Assembly (NCBI GenBank): GCA_016709025.1
Contig: JADJEQ010000008.1
Location: forward strand, 62,001 to 126,000
From: Bacteroidales bacterium
Lineage (GTDB): Bacteria; Bacteroidota; Bacteroidia; Bacteroidales; Lentimicrobiaceae
Direction of reading: 5' to 3'
Length of the DNA stretch: 64,000 nt
Position numbers and translations under genes: made by a program. Every line of letters begins with the position of its first letter. Positions within the stretch are counted from its first letter, which is position 1. Below the pieces are notes generated by a model. That model did no database searches, had not been told where the DNA came from, and saw only the letters and a list, made by a program, of their open reading frames with translations. Of the stretch, positions 39,931-49,472 are shown piece by piece.

Positions 39931-39938
39931 ATTCCGGA

Positions 39939-40939
39939 TTAATGCTTCGTAAAAAATCTGAACAAAAATGTTTTAATGATGGAATTGTTAAGTTCATAAA
40001 AATGACTAAAAAGCTCAAACTTCATTTTAATTCTCATCATCAAAGGCTTTCTGATATGATACTCTTGTTCGCAGAAAGCATTCAGATCATCCAGGCTGAT
40101 TGAATTGATTCCGACTACCCTAAAACCTTTCTGTTGCGAAAATAAGAAATTTGGTTTATTATTTGGAAAATTAAACCTGCAAATCAGCCCTTTTTGAGTT
40201 AACCCTGAGAAATTCTGATCAAAGATGAAATTTCCATGACTGTAAACCACCATAGTATCTCCTGATTTTACCACCGGTTGAATTACATGCGGATGATGAC
40301 CCAGAATCAGGTCAAAGCCTGCCTCGCTCAATTTACCGGCCAGAATTCTTTGCTTTTCGTTTTCTTTTGTATAATACTCTTCACCCCAGTGGATGCTGAT
40401 AATTCTGATTTCATTCGATTGTTTGGGCCCGGGATTGATATCATCAACCAAATTTTCATAGCTGCTTTTAAAATAGGCTCCACATTCGTTTGAATCCTTA
40501 ACCAGGCTGGTTCCCCATATTTTAAGAACAATATTATTTTGTTGAATTACCAGTGGTAAATTATCTTTTCCGGTGACCAATATCCCTTCCTGTTCTGCCC
40601 TTTTGATTGCATACATTGCCGGTTCATACCCGTGTTGACTGAAATGATTGTTGGCGATGTTGGCAATTACATTGGGACTGAGCTCTTTTATCAGTTGTAG
40701 CGATTCTTCGGGTGCCACATATACTCCGTTACTGATGGTCCGGGCGTGGAAATGTTCGCCCGGTGCCAGACTTGATTCAAGATTAATAAATAAAAATCAG
40801 CTTCTTTGAATATATTTTTGACTTCACCGCTGATGAGGGTTGAATATTTATTGCCGAATTTTTTTATAATACCACGCCGGAAGTGATGAACATTCTCTCC
40901 CAGCATTACATCTCCGACACTTATGAGGCTAATTGACAT
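39939..40939 (-). CDS. CapA-family (poly-gamma-glutamate synthesis type) protein, one frameshift
   Basis: The start is MSISLISVGDVMLGENVHH at 40937-40939. The frame continues to EADFYLLILN and then breaks near 40780. The other frame supplies LESSLAPGEHFHARTISNGV, then NVIANIANNHFSQHG, RIISIHWGEEYY and DLILGHHPHVIQP. These are the metal-binding motifs of the CapA/PgsA metallophosphatase-like family. The corrected protein has about 333 residues. CapA-like proteins occur in many capsule clusters; their reaction is not settled. A longer frame that opens at 41071 has a non-homologous N-terminal extension, so the later ATG is chosen. The start overlaps the capK end by 11 bases. Confidence 0.82.
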
Positions 40940-42221
40940 GACTCTCAATAAGTTTAAATTTTGAATTGGTAGGATTTCTTTCTTCAAGGTTTTTAACCTC
41001 AACCTTAAGTTCAGGAACCTCACTGTGCAGAATACCTGTGATTTTAGCTGACAAACCATTAAAGTCGGCATGGTTTTTCACATGTATAAAAACGTTTAAT
41101 GTATAATCTTTTTCCTGGACGATGCGGTACCCATCAATCTGATGAAATTTGTAAAAAATATTATTGAAAAAGGAACCATGTATTGCTTTCCCGTCGGGGG
41201 TTTTGATCAGATCACGGGTGCGGCCTTTCAGATCGGTTATTTTCGGCCAGCTAATGCCACAACTGCATGTTTTGTTATCAATACTTCCGATATCGCCCAC
41301 ACGATAACGTACAAAAGGGAAATTAAGGCTACTGAGATTTGTTAGCACCACTTCCGGCAACCCGGACTCATTGTTCATTGTTTCAGCATAACAGTTTAAC
41401 GAATTATAATGATAGCCGTCGTGCTTGTTGCATTCACAGCCAAGAATTCCTCCGTCGTTGGCGCCGTATATATCGTAAACCGGCTTGCCGAAGGCTGATT
41501 CAATGCGCATGCGAACACTTGGTAAAAGCTGTTCGGAGGTTGTAAAAATGGCTTTTAAGTTCTTAAAGTGAGAAGGAAAGTCTGGCTTAAGCTTGAGAAT
41601 ATTTTCTATCGAACTTGGGTATCCGTAAATTAAATTTGCTTTGTTGAGTTTACGGATATTTAATTTGAGATCAGGTTTTATCAGATCTCCTTTGATGAAG
41701 TAATTATTCTGCAAACCATGATACAGACTCTCCGAAAACTGCCTGTTTACAGCCCTGAGCGAATTGCCGGCAATAGTGATAAATGGATCACCGGGATTGT
41801 AACCACTGTAAAGGTTCCAGAAAAGATAATTGTGAGCCCACATCCATGAAAGATGCTCTTTATCGACGAAATAATAAAAAGGCTCGCCCGTGCTGCCTCC
41901 TGTTTTTTTTCTTTGGTCAGGTCTTCCGCTAATGGGTGTGTATATCTGATCGTAATGCTCATTTATTATTTTTTTATCGATATAAGGAAGTGTGAGCAGT
42001 ACCTTCTCCGGATTTGTTGCAATCTCATTATCGCTGTCATTGCAGAGTATAGATTTGTAATAATTATTGCTGTTTTTTAAAGTGATTAAAAGGTTTTTCA
42101 GATTTTGACGGCGAAGAACTTCATGGTCCTGACTATTTTTTAACAATTGAATGAGTTGATCGTACTTAACCAGGATTTCTGTGCCTCTGTATAGGTCTAT
42201 AATCTTAATTCTCAACCTCAT
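40929..42221 (-). CDS. CapK/PaaK-like adenylate-forming enzyme
   Basis: 430 residues of the phenylacetate-CoA ligase (PaaK)-like family found in capsule loci as CapK. The phosphate-binding loop is KKTGGSTGEPFYYF. The adenylation core includes IYGANDGGILGCECNKHDGY and YRVGDIGSID, and a Cys cluster (CECNKH, CSCG) may bind metal. C-terminal subdomain: LKGRTRDLIKTPDGKAIHG. It probably activates an acyl or amino-acid decoration for transfer to the polysaccharide. The substrate is unknown. It overlaps the following CapA gene by 11 bases and the preceding glycosyltransferase by 4. Confidence 0.85.
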   Translation of the reverse strand: MRLRIKIIDLYRGTEILVKYDQLIQLLKNSQDHEVLRRQNLKNLLITLKNSNNYYKSILCNDSDNEIATNPEKVLLTLPYIDKKIINEHYDQIYTPISGRPDQRKKTGGSTGEPFYYFVDKEHLSWMWAHNYLFWNLYSGYNPGDPFITIAGNSLRAVNRQFSESLYHGLQNNYFIKGDLIKPDLKLNIRKLNKANLIYGYPSSIENILKLKPDFPSHFKNLKAIFTTSEQLLPSVRMRIESAFGKPVYDIYGANDGGILGCECNKHDGYHYNSLNCYAETMNNESGLPEVVLTNLSSLNFPFVRYRVGDIGSIDNKTCSCGISWPKITDLKGRTRDLIKTPDGKAIHGSFFNNIFYKFHQIDGYRIVQEKDYTLNVFIHVKNHADFNGLSAKITGILHSEVPELKVEVKNLEERNPTNSKFKLIESHVN

Positions 42222-43375
42222 AGAATAGTATTTTCAATAATTTCAAATTTGCTTTCCCAAGTGTGTAACGAAGCTGCTTTTATCCGTTCTAATGTTGATT
42301 CAGCATTGTTTTCTTCCAGTGCCTGTTTAGCTTTAGCCGGATAATCTTCTGTCGAGTCAACGAAATATATCAGGTGACCAAACAATTCCTCAACGCTTGG
42401 AATACGGCAACTTACCACAGGTTTACCCATCGCCAGGTATTCGAGTGTCTTAACCGGATATGAATTGCGAATCCAGTCGGCCATTACCCAGTTCAGAAGG
42501 CATACGTCAAAAGCCCTGGAATAGGAGGGGAGTTCAGAGAAATTTACGGGGCCCAAGAAATAAATGTTTTCGATTTGAGTCAGCATTGAATAATCTCCCA
42601 ATACTTTACCGATGATGACCACCGAAAATCCGCTTTGGGAAAGTAATTCAAAAGCCAACTTATCATTGGCGTCAGAAAGTGTACCATAGTAACCCGCTAT
42701 AGGTAAGCCCTTGCTTTGAATCGCTTGCATACGGGGGTGAATTCGGGTATCGTGGTTAAAGTGGTTAAAATTAACCCCATGGGTCAAAAGGGTGACCTCC
42801 CGGCCTGAAAGTTTCTCCAGCTTGGCTTTGATTGTGGATGAGCTGGCAAAAAGATGGTCTACGTTTGAGCTTAGATAAATTTCTTCCCGCTTAAGTTTTG
42901 TGAGTAGCCCCTGATCTTTGGTCCTGAATTCGGAAATAAGGTCGGCAGCCTGGTAAACTTTTGACCTGAAACGTTTTTTAAGCATTGGCGAAAGCGTAAA
43001 ACTGCCTGAAATCCAAAGGATTGAATCGCTGAACCTGATACCAAGAAAAAAAGCAACCAGACTCATTTGTAACTTTATTAGTCTGGCATTCAATTTATCC
43101 CACCCAGGCTTGAAAACCGGAAAGTAAAAGGGGATTAAAACATAAATTCCCTTTTCCGGATTTTTAAACAACTTGAGATGGGTTTTAAGCTTATTGATTA
43201 TTTTTTTATTCTTCGACTTTAGATTGTCCGAATTAATCGATGGAGACTTAAAAGCGATCGGATTTACCCATAAAATATTATAGCCTTTGTCCTTGAATTG
43301 AAATATAATCTGCCGCGTACTGGTTACCGATGGCCTGTACCAATCCGTTCCGCTGCATATTATCCATTTTTTCAT
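42218..43375 (-). CDS. Family 1/4-type glycosyltransferase
   Basis: The frame opens at 43411, but the ATG at 43373-43375 begins the conserved MKKWIICSGTDWYRP, giving 385 residues. Rossmann-type features of a GT-B enzyme are visible: LPIAGYYGTLSDANDKLAFE, NIYFLGPVNFSELPSYSRAF then DVCLLNW, and the donor-site motif YPVKTLEYLAMGKPVVSC. It transfers a sugar from a nucleotide donor to the lipid-linked repeat unit. Donor and acceptor cannot be predicted. Its stop overlaps the capK ATG by four bases. Confidence 0.85.
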   Translation of the reverse strand: MKKWIICSGTDWYRPSVTSTRQIIFQFKDKGYNILWVNPIAFKSPSINSDNLKSKNKKIINKLKTHLKLFKNPEKGIYVLIPFYFPVFKPGWDKLNARLIKLQMSLVAFFLGIRFSDSILWISGSFTLSPMLKKRFRSKVYQAADLISEFRTKDQGLLTKLKREEIYLSSNVDHLFASSSTIKAKLEKLSGREVTLLTHGVNFNHFNHDTRIHPRMQAIQSKGLPIAGYYGTLSDANDKLAFELLSQSGFSVVIIGKVLGDYSMLTQIENIYFLGPVNFSELPSYSRAFDVCLLNWVMADWIRNSYPVKTLEYLAMGKPVVSCRIPSVEELFGHLIYFVDSTEDYPAKAKQALEENNAESTLERIKAASLHTWESKFEIIENTIL

Positions 43376-43657
43376 AGTCGGGGTAGTTTCTTTGATTTTT
43401 ATTGTCAGCAACTCCGGCTCACAGCCTGATAGGTTGATTGTTAAAACTTCTAGGTGTCTTTACAAAGATAAGTTGTTATCATGAAATTATTAAGAGGGAA
43501 GTCCCTGACAACGAAATTTATATTGTTGATATATTATCCTGGAATGTCAGGATTATAAATTATTGCTGTTATTTTATTGAATATTTATTGCCTAACTTCC
43601 ACTCAATTAGGCAAGTGAGTTGCCAAAAAAAAGTGTGACTCACCATTTGGTAAGCAT

Positions 43658-44443
43658 CTATTTTATCATCTCAGCAAATGTCTGAAATCTGAATTTTTCA
43701 GCCTTGAGGTGAATAATCAGATCGTTAATCAAACTGAGGTGTTTGTGGTGAAACCTGTGGTGAAATAACACTCCGATGGTACTGGTGTACTTCCCGGCAA
43801 TTCTGATCTGCTCCTTAATTTCATTCAGGCTATAGTGATCTGCTGTGGATAGCCCGGTGTATTTTTTTATAAGGTTGGCCGAAACTGAGATTTCTTTGAA
43901 ACGATATCCTTTTCTTGTTCCGGGGTGGTAATTAACTTTTTTCCCAAGGATTATATCTTTACCCAACATCTTCCCTACCTTGTTTTTTACCCTCGATCTG
44001 GTTGAGAACTGTATTTTGGATGAAATGGCTTCATAACCTGAATCGTTAACGGCCTTGAGTGTGGCCTGATTGTATGTGCCATAAGGGAATGTAAAAACAT
44101 GAGTCCAGTTATTCCTGAAGTATGTGTCCATCAATTTCTTTCCTTCAGCAATGTCTTTCAACTGGTCCCCGTATTCACGATTTCCGCCGAATTCCATTTT
44201 TTCGGTCGGGTTATTTAGGTTGTGATCATAACCATGTTGTATAATTTCCAGAAGCCCGGGGAATTCATTCTTTTTAGAATTCAGCCATTCAGCTACTTCT
44301 TTCGAAATATTTGCCGGCTCTGCAGCATGGGAAACGGGCACACCATGGCCGAGAATCAGGTTTGTGAACTCAATTAATGAACTGTCCAGAGAATCCCGGA
44401 CATCATCATTTCTAAAAAAAACAACTGGTTTTTTATTTTCCAT
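43658..44443 (-). CDS. Polysaccharide deacetylase (NodB/CE4-like)
   Basis: 261 residues. NodB-type catalytic and metal motifs are present: FFRNDDVRDS (Asp-Asp near residue 13), IIQHGYDHNLNNP (His-X3-His) and FTFPYGTYNQATLKAVNDSG. A late His-rich stretch, LFHHRFHHKHLSL, replaces the usual final His motif. CE4 enzymes remove N-acetyl groups from sugars, here probably from the cell-surface polysaccharide or a precursor. There is no signal peptide, so it may act in the cytoplasm. It is followed by 280 gene-free bases before the next glycosyltransferase gene. Confidence 0.85.
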   Translation of the reverse strand: MENKKPVVFFRNDDVRDSLDSSLIEFTNLILGHGVPVSHAAEPANISKEVAEWLNSKKNEFPGLLEIIQHGYDHNLNNPTEKMEFGGNREYGDQLKDIAEGKKLMDTYFRNNWTHVFTFPYGTYNQATLKAVNDSGYEAISSKIQFSTRSRVKNKVGKMLGKDIILGKKVNYHPGTRKGYRFKEISVSANLIKKYTGLSTADHYSLNEIKEQIRIAGKYTSTIGVLFHHRFHHKHLSLINDLIIHLKAEKFRFQTFAEMIK

Positions 44444-44502
44444 CTTCTTTCTGTATACTCAATATCAGGAGTTTCGCAATAAAATAAGAGCTCTGGACTA
44501 AA

Positions 44503-45669
44503 TTATAAAAGTGATTCGTAAAGTTTCCGGGTTTCGGCTCCGATGGTTGTCCAGGAGTAATTTTCCCTGACCCATTCTTTGATTTTTTCGCGGGTCTCCG
44601 GAAGTCTCTGGTAAAGTTCCGAATTAAAATATTCTGAGATTACCCGGTTCAATTCGCCAGGTAAATTGGAAGAGAGTAAAAAACCGGTTTTGCCCTCTAC
44701 CATGTCATTTCTGAAATTTCCGATATCGCTCACAATGATTGGCAATCCAAAGGTATATGCCATAAAGATAACTCCCGATTGATAGATATTCCTGTATGGT
44801 AGCACAATGCAATCGGCAGCCATAAAATACTGCTCTACCTCGCCATCCGGAATATGACTGATCCGGTGCAGGATTTTATCCTTCATCCCGGACTTCTCAA
44901 TTTTAGAAATAATCGAATTGGTGTAATCGGCAATTTTTGAATTACCGGCAATTACGAGCCTGAAATCATCTGATATACTCCCGGGCAACAATTCAAGGCT
45001 TTCAATCAAAAGATCAAGTCCTTTGTAATAATCAATATTCCCAAAAAACAGCACAACCCTGGTTTCTGACCCGATGTTAAGCATTTTTCTCGATTGTTCC
45101 GTAGAAAGCCCTTTGCAGGCAACCCGGTTATTCAACCCATGCCGGATGACCGATACCTTACTTGCGTCAATGGGGAATTCTTTCAATAATTCTGATTTGC
45201 TTTGAATTGTATGAACAATCAAATGATTGGCGATTTTGTACAACATCCGGAGACTAAACCTGTTTACTGAATTATCACGGTTATCGCGTTTCCCGGCATT
45301 TATATTATGCACGGTAAGCACAACTTTATGCCCGCAGAGTCGTGCCAAACCTGTAAGCAGGATCCGGTCAACCAGGATAAACCGGTCGAGCCATTGAAAA
45401 TGGATTATCCGGTGTTTGTGACTGAGAATATACCAGAATTGCATTGAATAAAACCTCATTGTGTTTCTGGCTTTAATAAGGAATGGTGAGTTCCTGGGAA
45501 TTTTACGGAAAACCGCGTAATATCTGACATTCCCGAATGGTATAAATAAATCCTCTGTAACATCTGTGTCCAGAACATCAATGGTGTCGTCGCTGAACTG
45601 CGACAAACCCGATACCAGTCCATACATGTAATCAACCTGACCTGCACCATTAAAGATAGCAATTTTCAT
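44503..45669 (-). CDS. GT4-family glycosyltransferase
   Basis: 388 residues with a GT-B fold. N-terminal Rossmann: MKIAIFNGAGQVDYMYGLVS. Middle: HKVVLTVHNINAGKRDNRDN and VSVIRHGLNN. The C-terminal donor domain has RVVLFFGNIDYYKGLDLLIE, YFMAADCIVLPYRN and SGVIFMAYTFGLPIIVSDIG. These are retaining glycosyltransferase family 4 features. It lies 9 bases after the GT2 gene and 59 bases before the deacetylase gene. Confidence 0.9.
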   Translation of the reverse strand: MKIAIFNGAGQVDYMYGLVSGLSQFSDDTIDVLDTDVTEDLFIPFGNVRYYAVFRKIPRNSPFLIKARNTMRFYSMQFWYILSHKHRIIHFQWLDRFILVDRILLTGLARLCGHKVVLTVHNINAGKRDNRDNSVNRFSLRMLYKIANHLIVHTIQSKSELLKEFPIDASKVSVIRHGLNNRVACKGLSTEQSRKMLNIGSETRVVLFFGNIDYYKGLDLLIESLELLPGSISDDFRLVIAGNSKIADYTNSIISKIEKSGMKDKILHRISHIPDGEVEQYFMAADCIVLPYRNIYQSGVIFMAYTFGLPIIVSDIGNFRNDMVEGKTGFLLSSNLPGELNRVISEYFNSELYQRLPETREKIKEWVRENYSWTTIGAETRKLYESLL

Positions 45670-45678
45670 AGGTACTGC

Positions 45679-46596
45679 TCAGTTGGTTTGACTTTTCTTT
45701 TGAATTCCCAGGGAAATCAAAATTTTCCATTTCATAAAACCGCCAATATAGAAAAAATACTTCGAAACCAGCGGCCTGTATGCAAATGGAGATGTAATGT
45801 ATCTGCGGTAAAACAACAAATCTTTCCCAATGTGATAATTGGACTTTATGTCATGAAGCGATCTGACCAGCATCTTCAGACTGTTGTAATGAAGTAATCC
45901 GGAATTGCTCTTATCATTCCAGATTTTTAGCTTTGGGAATACTTTTATGTTGAAACCATCAAGTTTCGCCCTGTAGGTAAAGTCGCTGTCACCATGGTAT
46001 TGCGGGAAATCTTTTTCATTTACCAGTCCTGTTTTTTCAAAAACAGACCTGTGAACCAGAGTTCCCATGCCCGGCAACCAATCGGCGTCAGTTACCTTGT
46101 TAAATTTCTCTGAATCGGTTTCGTTCATTCCGATTGTATATTTTTTTCCGGAACGCGGGTCGAACACTCCACCCATTGACCAGATTGTTTTATGCTCATC
46201 AGCAAAGTATATCTTTGATCCAATAACCGTATTGGTTGGAGTCTCTTTTATCAGAGTCAGTATCTCGTTAAAATAGTCTGCTGTGCAATGAATGTCGTTA
46301 TTCCACCAAAGAGTGTAATCGCAACCTGAACTGTTTAAAGCATATGTAATGCCTTTGTTAATACCACCACTCCACCAGAGATGACCGTCTCCTGTGAGGA
46401 CTATTGTTTCCGGGTAGTTTGCCTTTATCCATTCGCTGGTGTGATCGGTTGATCCGTCGTCGATTACAATTACTTTGAATCTGCCGGAATCAACTGACAA
46501 ATTGCGAAGGCTTACAACTATGTTCTGAAGGCACTTTTGGGTAAAGTTCAATCCGTTATGGACAGGAATCAGTATTGCTATTTTGGGGTTCGTCAT
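45679..46596 (-). CDS. GT2-family glycosyltransferase
   Basis: 305 residues, GT-A fold. The nucleotide-sugar site is ILIPVHNGLNFTQKCLQNI then VIVIDDGSTDHTSEW, with LWWSGGINKGITYAL and YTLWWNNDIHCTADYF carrying the DxD-like Asp. DWLPGMGTLVHRSVFEK marks the acceptor side. It resembles rhamnosyltransferase-like enzymes of O-antigen clusters; the donor is not certain. It lies between the polymerase gene (21 bases upstream) and a GT4 gene. Confidence 0.9.
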   Translation of the reverse strand: MTNPKIAILIPVHNGLNFTQKCLQNIVVSLRNLSVDSGRFKVIVIDDGSTDHTSEWIKANYPETIVLTGDGHLWWSGGINKGITYALNSSGCDYTLWWNNDIHCTADYFNEILTLIKETPTNTVIGSKIYFADEHKTIWSMGGVFDPRSGKKYTIGMNETDSEKFNKVTDADWLPGMGTLVHRSVFEKTGLVNEKDFPQYHGDSDFTYRAKLDGFNIKVFPKLKIWNDKSNSGLLHYNSLKMLVRSLHDIKSNYHIGKDLLFYRRYITSPFAYRPLVSKYFFYIGGFMKWKILISLGIQKKSQTN

Positions 46597-46617
46597 TTTT
46601 TTTATTGAGAAATTTGA

Positions 46618-47856
46618 TTAGGCAATTCCGGAGCGCTCACTTTCAATTTCCATATTTTCCGGAATATCTTCATTTTCATCATCATTCACGATTTGGTTAT
46701 GCCGGTAAACATCAATAATGTAAAAAGTTATGCTAATGGTGACAATTGTGTTGCTGTCGCCGAAAGGACCTGCTCCTGTAAAGAATGTCAGCAATATGAA
46801 AATGTAAAAATACTTTATGTAATTTAATTCTTCGCCAAGTTTCCCATTCAGTACCTTGTAAAAGATTGAGATGACCGCAATCAGAAATATGCTGCCAAAT
46901 TTGCTGAAATCCCCGATAATGCCGACATCGGACTGATAAAAGCCAAAAACATCTTTATACATTTGTATCATTACTCCATATCCCGAATTAGAACTGTCAG
47001 CTCCGTTTCCTGTAATGTAAGCAAATGGATTTGTGAAAAACTCAGTAAGAAAGAAAGTGCCGGAAAGTATCCTGATGTTTTCTTCAAATACAACACTTTG
47101 TTCTTTAGATAGGTTTAAAATGCTCAGGAATATATCCTGGAACATCAGGAAAACCGGAATTGCTGCCAGTGTAGCCACAAAAGCAACCATTATTTTGGAT
47201 TTCACCTTTTTGCTGAACAGTATATTGATCATAGTAAGGAGAAACATGGAGATTAAGAGTTGTCTCGTCCCCATCAGAATAATAACACTGAAAAAGAACA
47301 GCAACAGCGCTAAACGGTTAATGTTGAATTTTTCAAAACTCTTATTGAGAATGTAAAAGTAAGCCAGAATCAGATAAGATAAGCCAACCTGGAAAATCCT
47401 GACGGTCCCCCTTTCTTCAATGACCCGAACATTGAAGATAAGTCTAGGATAAGCAACAAACTGAATAAAATAGAAAATCACGTATACAACAGCAAGGTAC
47501 AGTATTATTTTTTCGAGGTCGTAGTCGGGTAACTTTATCAGGTGAAGGGCAAAATAAAAAAAGTAAAAATACATGAACCGCTGAGCAATAAGGGTGGTTG
47601 GTAAGCCCTGGTTGTGCTCTGAATAAGCCATAAACATACTGACGAAAACAGAAACTACAATGAATGTGACTTCCCATTTAAAAGTAAGCCTGAAACCTTC
47701 ATTCTGACTGTAGATTCCATTCAATACAACAATGGCAAGTATTAATCCTATTCCACCTATTTCGATAAGTTTCAGCAGATCTTTTCCCAGAAAAGAGAAG
47801 TTGAAGAATCCCAGGGATGAAAGGATGATAAATAAAATTAATAGCCGTTTGAACAT
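46618..47856 (-). CDS. O-antigen/capsule polymerase (Wzy-like)
   Basis: 412 residues with about ten to eleven hydrophobic segments (for example GIGLILAIVVLNGIYS, YFYFFYFALHLIKL, LYLAVVYVIFYFIQFV, FFFSVIILMGTRQLLISMFL) and a large outer loop near residues 250-320. Wzy proteins link lipid-carried repeat units in the periplasm. Sequence conservation is always weak, so the call rests on topology, length and position in the cluster. The C-terminal tail is acidic and hydrophilic (NDDENEDIPENMEIESE). Confidence 0.8.
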   Translation of the reverse strand: MFKRLLILFIILSSLGFFNFSFLGKDLLKLIEIGGIGLILAIVVLNGIYSQNEGFRLTFKWEVTFIVVSVFVSMFMAYSEHNQGLPTTLIAQRFMYFYFFYFALHLIKLPDYDLEKIILYLAVVYVIFYFIQFVAYPRLIFNVRVIEERGTVRIFQVGLSYLILAYFYILNKSFEKFNINRLALLLFFFSVIILMGTRQLLISMFLLTMINILFSKKVKSKIMVAFVATLAAIPVFLMFQDIFLSILNLSKEQSVVFEENIRILSGTFFLTEFFTNPFAYITGNGADSSNSGYGVMIQMYKDVFGFYQSDVGIIGDFSKFGSIFLIAVISIFYKVLNGKLGEELNYIKYFYIFILLTFFTGAGPFGDSNTIVTISITFYIIDVYRHNQIVNDDENEDIPENMEIESERSGIA

Positions 47857-48198
47857 CTACAAATAATTTCCCCCCGGAATAATAGAATCCCGCGAATTTA
47901 ATATGAAACAAAAATACTCACTTAACAATTACAATATGTAAAAGTTCTGTCCCGATTAGTAAACATTCAAACCAGGCAGTCAACCTTATGGTCCGAAGGA
48001 TGTATCGCAAACAAAGGTAATATTGTATACAGCAACTTCCTTCAAATAAAAGATATGGTGAGGAGAATAACTGTAAATTTTCAATTGATTGCCATACCTT
48101 TTCCCTGAGGGATGCCTTCATTTTAATATACGGTCATGGTTTTACGAAAACCGACATCAGACCGGTATATTGTTAAATTTGCATAACGGAAAATGACT
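47857..48198. other. Gene-free stretch upstream of the polymerase
   Basis: 342 bases. A 67-residue minus-strand frame (47918-48121) lacks any recognisable feature and is treated as noise. No clear promoter or hairpin was identified. Confidence 0.4.
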
Positions 48199-49038
48199 TC
48201 AGGCCTTCTTTATTAAAACATTTATTTCAGTAACTTTTCTTTCCCATTCTACTGTATCAGGAATAAAGATAAAATTGTTGATATACCGGGTAGTTTTGAA
48301 ATCCGTTTCGATTTGAAGTTGTTTAGGATCATTTTCAACTTTTTTAATAGATTTCAAAGCTAAGTCAAGGTAATAGCACTGATAGCCAAGGTGATTCACA
48401 TAATCAATAATCTCTTTGATGTCCTCCTTGAAATGGCGTTGCTCAATTTCAATTTGTAACACAGGTCTCAGTCTTTTTAAAGCTTCTTTACCGCCTGTAA
48501 TAACCTGGAGTTCATGACCTTCAACATCGATCTTAATAAAATCAATAGCCTGTATCTTATTTTCATTGACAAAACTATCTAAAGTTGAAGTCCTGACTTC
48601 GATGGTTCTGTATTTAGTTTCACCGCGCTCAATATATTCAGTGTTCAGTTTGCCTCTTGATTTATATTCATCCTTTCCAATGGTTGGGATTTTAAAATTA
48701 TGTATTCCGATCGAGTCAGATAAAGCAATTTTATGAATATTGGATTTTCCGAACATTTTTACAAGCCTGAAATGGAGCTCCGGGATTGGTTCAAATGCAT
48801 AAATGTGTTGCGGTGGAATGAATTTTTCTGCATTAAAGGTGTAAAACCCGTTATTGGCACCAATATCGAAAAAGATACCGTTTCCCGGAAGAAAGTACTG
48901 CATGAGGAGTAACTCGGCTTCCTCTTCTGGCAGATGCTTCCAGCTGAGGTCGTTGAAGAATTTGTAGGAATGACTTTTAAAACGCTTTGGGAAGAAAATA
49001 ACTGCCAGCTGTTTTAGTATTTCTTTGATCTCTTTCAT
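48199..49038 (-). CDS. FkbM-family methyltransferase
   Basis: 279 residues. The SAM-binding loop is IFFDIGANNGFYTFNAEK (motif I), followed by HIYAFEPIPELHFRLVK, STLDSFVNENKIQAIDFIKI and DVEGHELQVITGG, the FkbM signature. It O-methylates a sugar or lipid-linked intermediate; enzymes of this family are frequent in polysaccharide and glycan clusters. No membrane segment or signal peptide is seen. It stands apart from the flippase gene by about 430 bases and has its own candidate promoter. Confidence 0.9.
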   Translation of the reverse strand: MKEIKEILKQLAVIFFPKRFKSHSYKFFNDLSWKHLPEEEAELLLMQYFLPGNGIFFDIGANNGFYTFNAEKFIPPQHIYAFEPIPELHFRLVKMFGKSNIHKIALSDSIGIHNFKIPTIGKDEYKSRGKLNTEYIERGETKYRTIEVRTSTLDSFVNENKIQAIDFIKIDVEGHELQVITGGKEALKRLRPVLQIEIEQRHFKEDIKEIIDYVNHLGYQCYYLDLALKSIKKVENDPKQLQIETDFKTTRYINNFIFIPDTVEWERKVTEINVLIKKA

Positions 49039-49056
49039 AAATTATTCGAATTTGGG

Positions 49057-49084
49057 CAAAGCTAAATTGTCAATTTCGGTCAAA
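49057..49084 (-). promoter_or_regulatory. Candidate -33/-7 promoter of the FkbM methyltransferase gene
   Basis: The minus strand shows TTTG (49084-49081), 16 bases, then TAGCTTTG (49064-49057), 19 bases before the ATG. The spacing is slightly short of the usual 19. Confidence 0.4.
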
Positions 49085-49205
49085 TGTATCAAAAATTCAT
49101 GAAAATCGAAAATCACCAACCCCCTGGCAGGAATAAATAATTAATAGTTAACATTCCAATTTCGTTTAGTTAAGGTTTCATATTTGAAAATAAAATGATA
49201 AAGTA

Positions 49206-49420
49206 CCCTTCGACTCCTATCAGGATGACATTTTAAAAGATGAAGCAAGCAATTGGAGATATGTAACTTGTTTAAAAAACGGTGTCACACTGAGCGGAGT
49301 CGAAGCGCATCGCACTGTCTATCCTTCGACTCCTCTCTGGATGACTGTAAGTCTGAGCCTTTCTGCCTGTAACTTATGAATTGCCTTTATATAAGCAAAC
49401 TGGCAGGCGGAGTCGAAGAC
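49206..49420. repeat. Cluster of degenerate GAGTCGAAG intergenic repeats
   Basis: Four partial copies of one motif in both orientations: about 49206-49230 (ccttcgactcctatcaggat), 49281-49307 (gtgtcacactgagcggagtc), 49323-49345 (ccttcgactcctctctggat) and 49404-49420 (gcaggcggagtcgaag). From memory, GTCACACTGAGCGGAGTCGAAG is a widespread intergenic element in Bacteroidota. The stretch 49039-49472 holds no gene. Confidence 0.6.
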
Positions 49421-49472
49421 AATTTTCTGTAAGCTAAAAACATTGGATAACATATTGTTAAAATCAAGAGGA

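Noticed and set aside
40691..41071. Separate 126-residue gene upstream of capA
   Set aside because: Its middle is the true CapA N-terminus (MSISLISVGDVMLGENVHH). The rest is out-of-frame sequence before the ATG and after a frameshift.
47918..48121. Small 67-residue gene before the polymerase
   Set aside because: No ribosome-binding context, family features or conserved motif; composition fits intergenic DNA.
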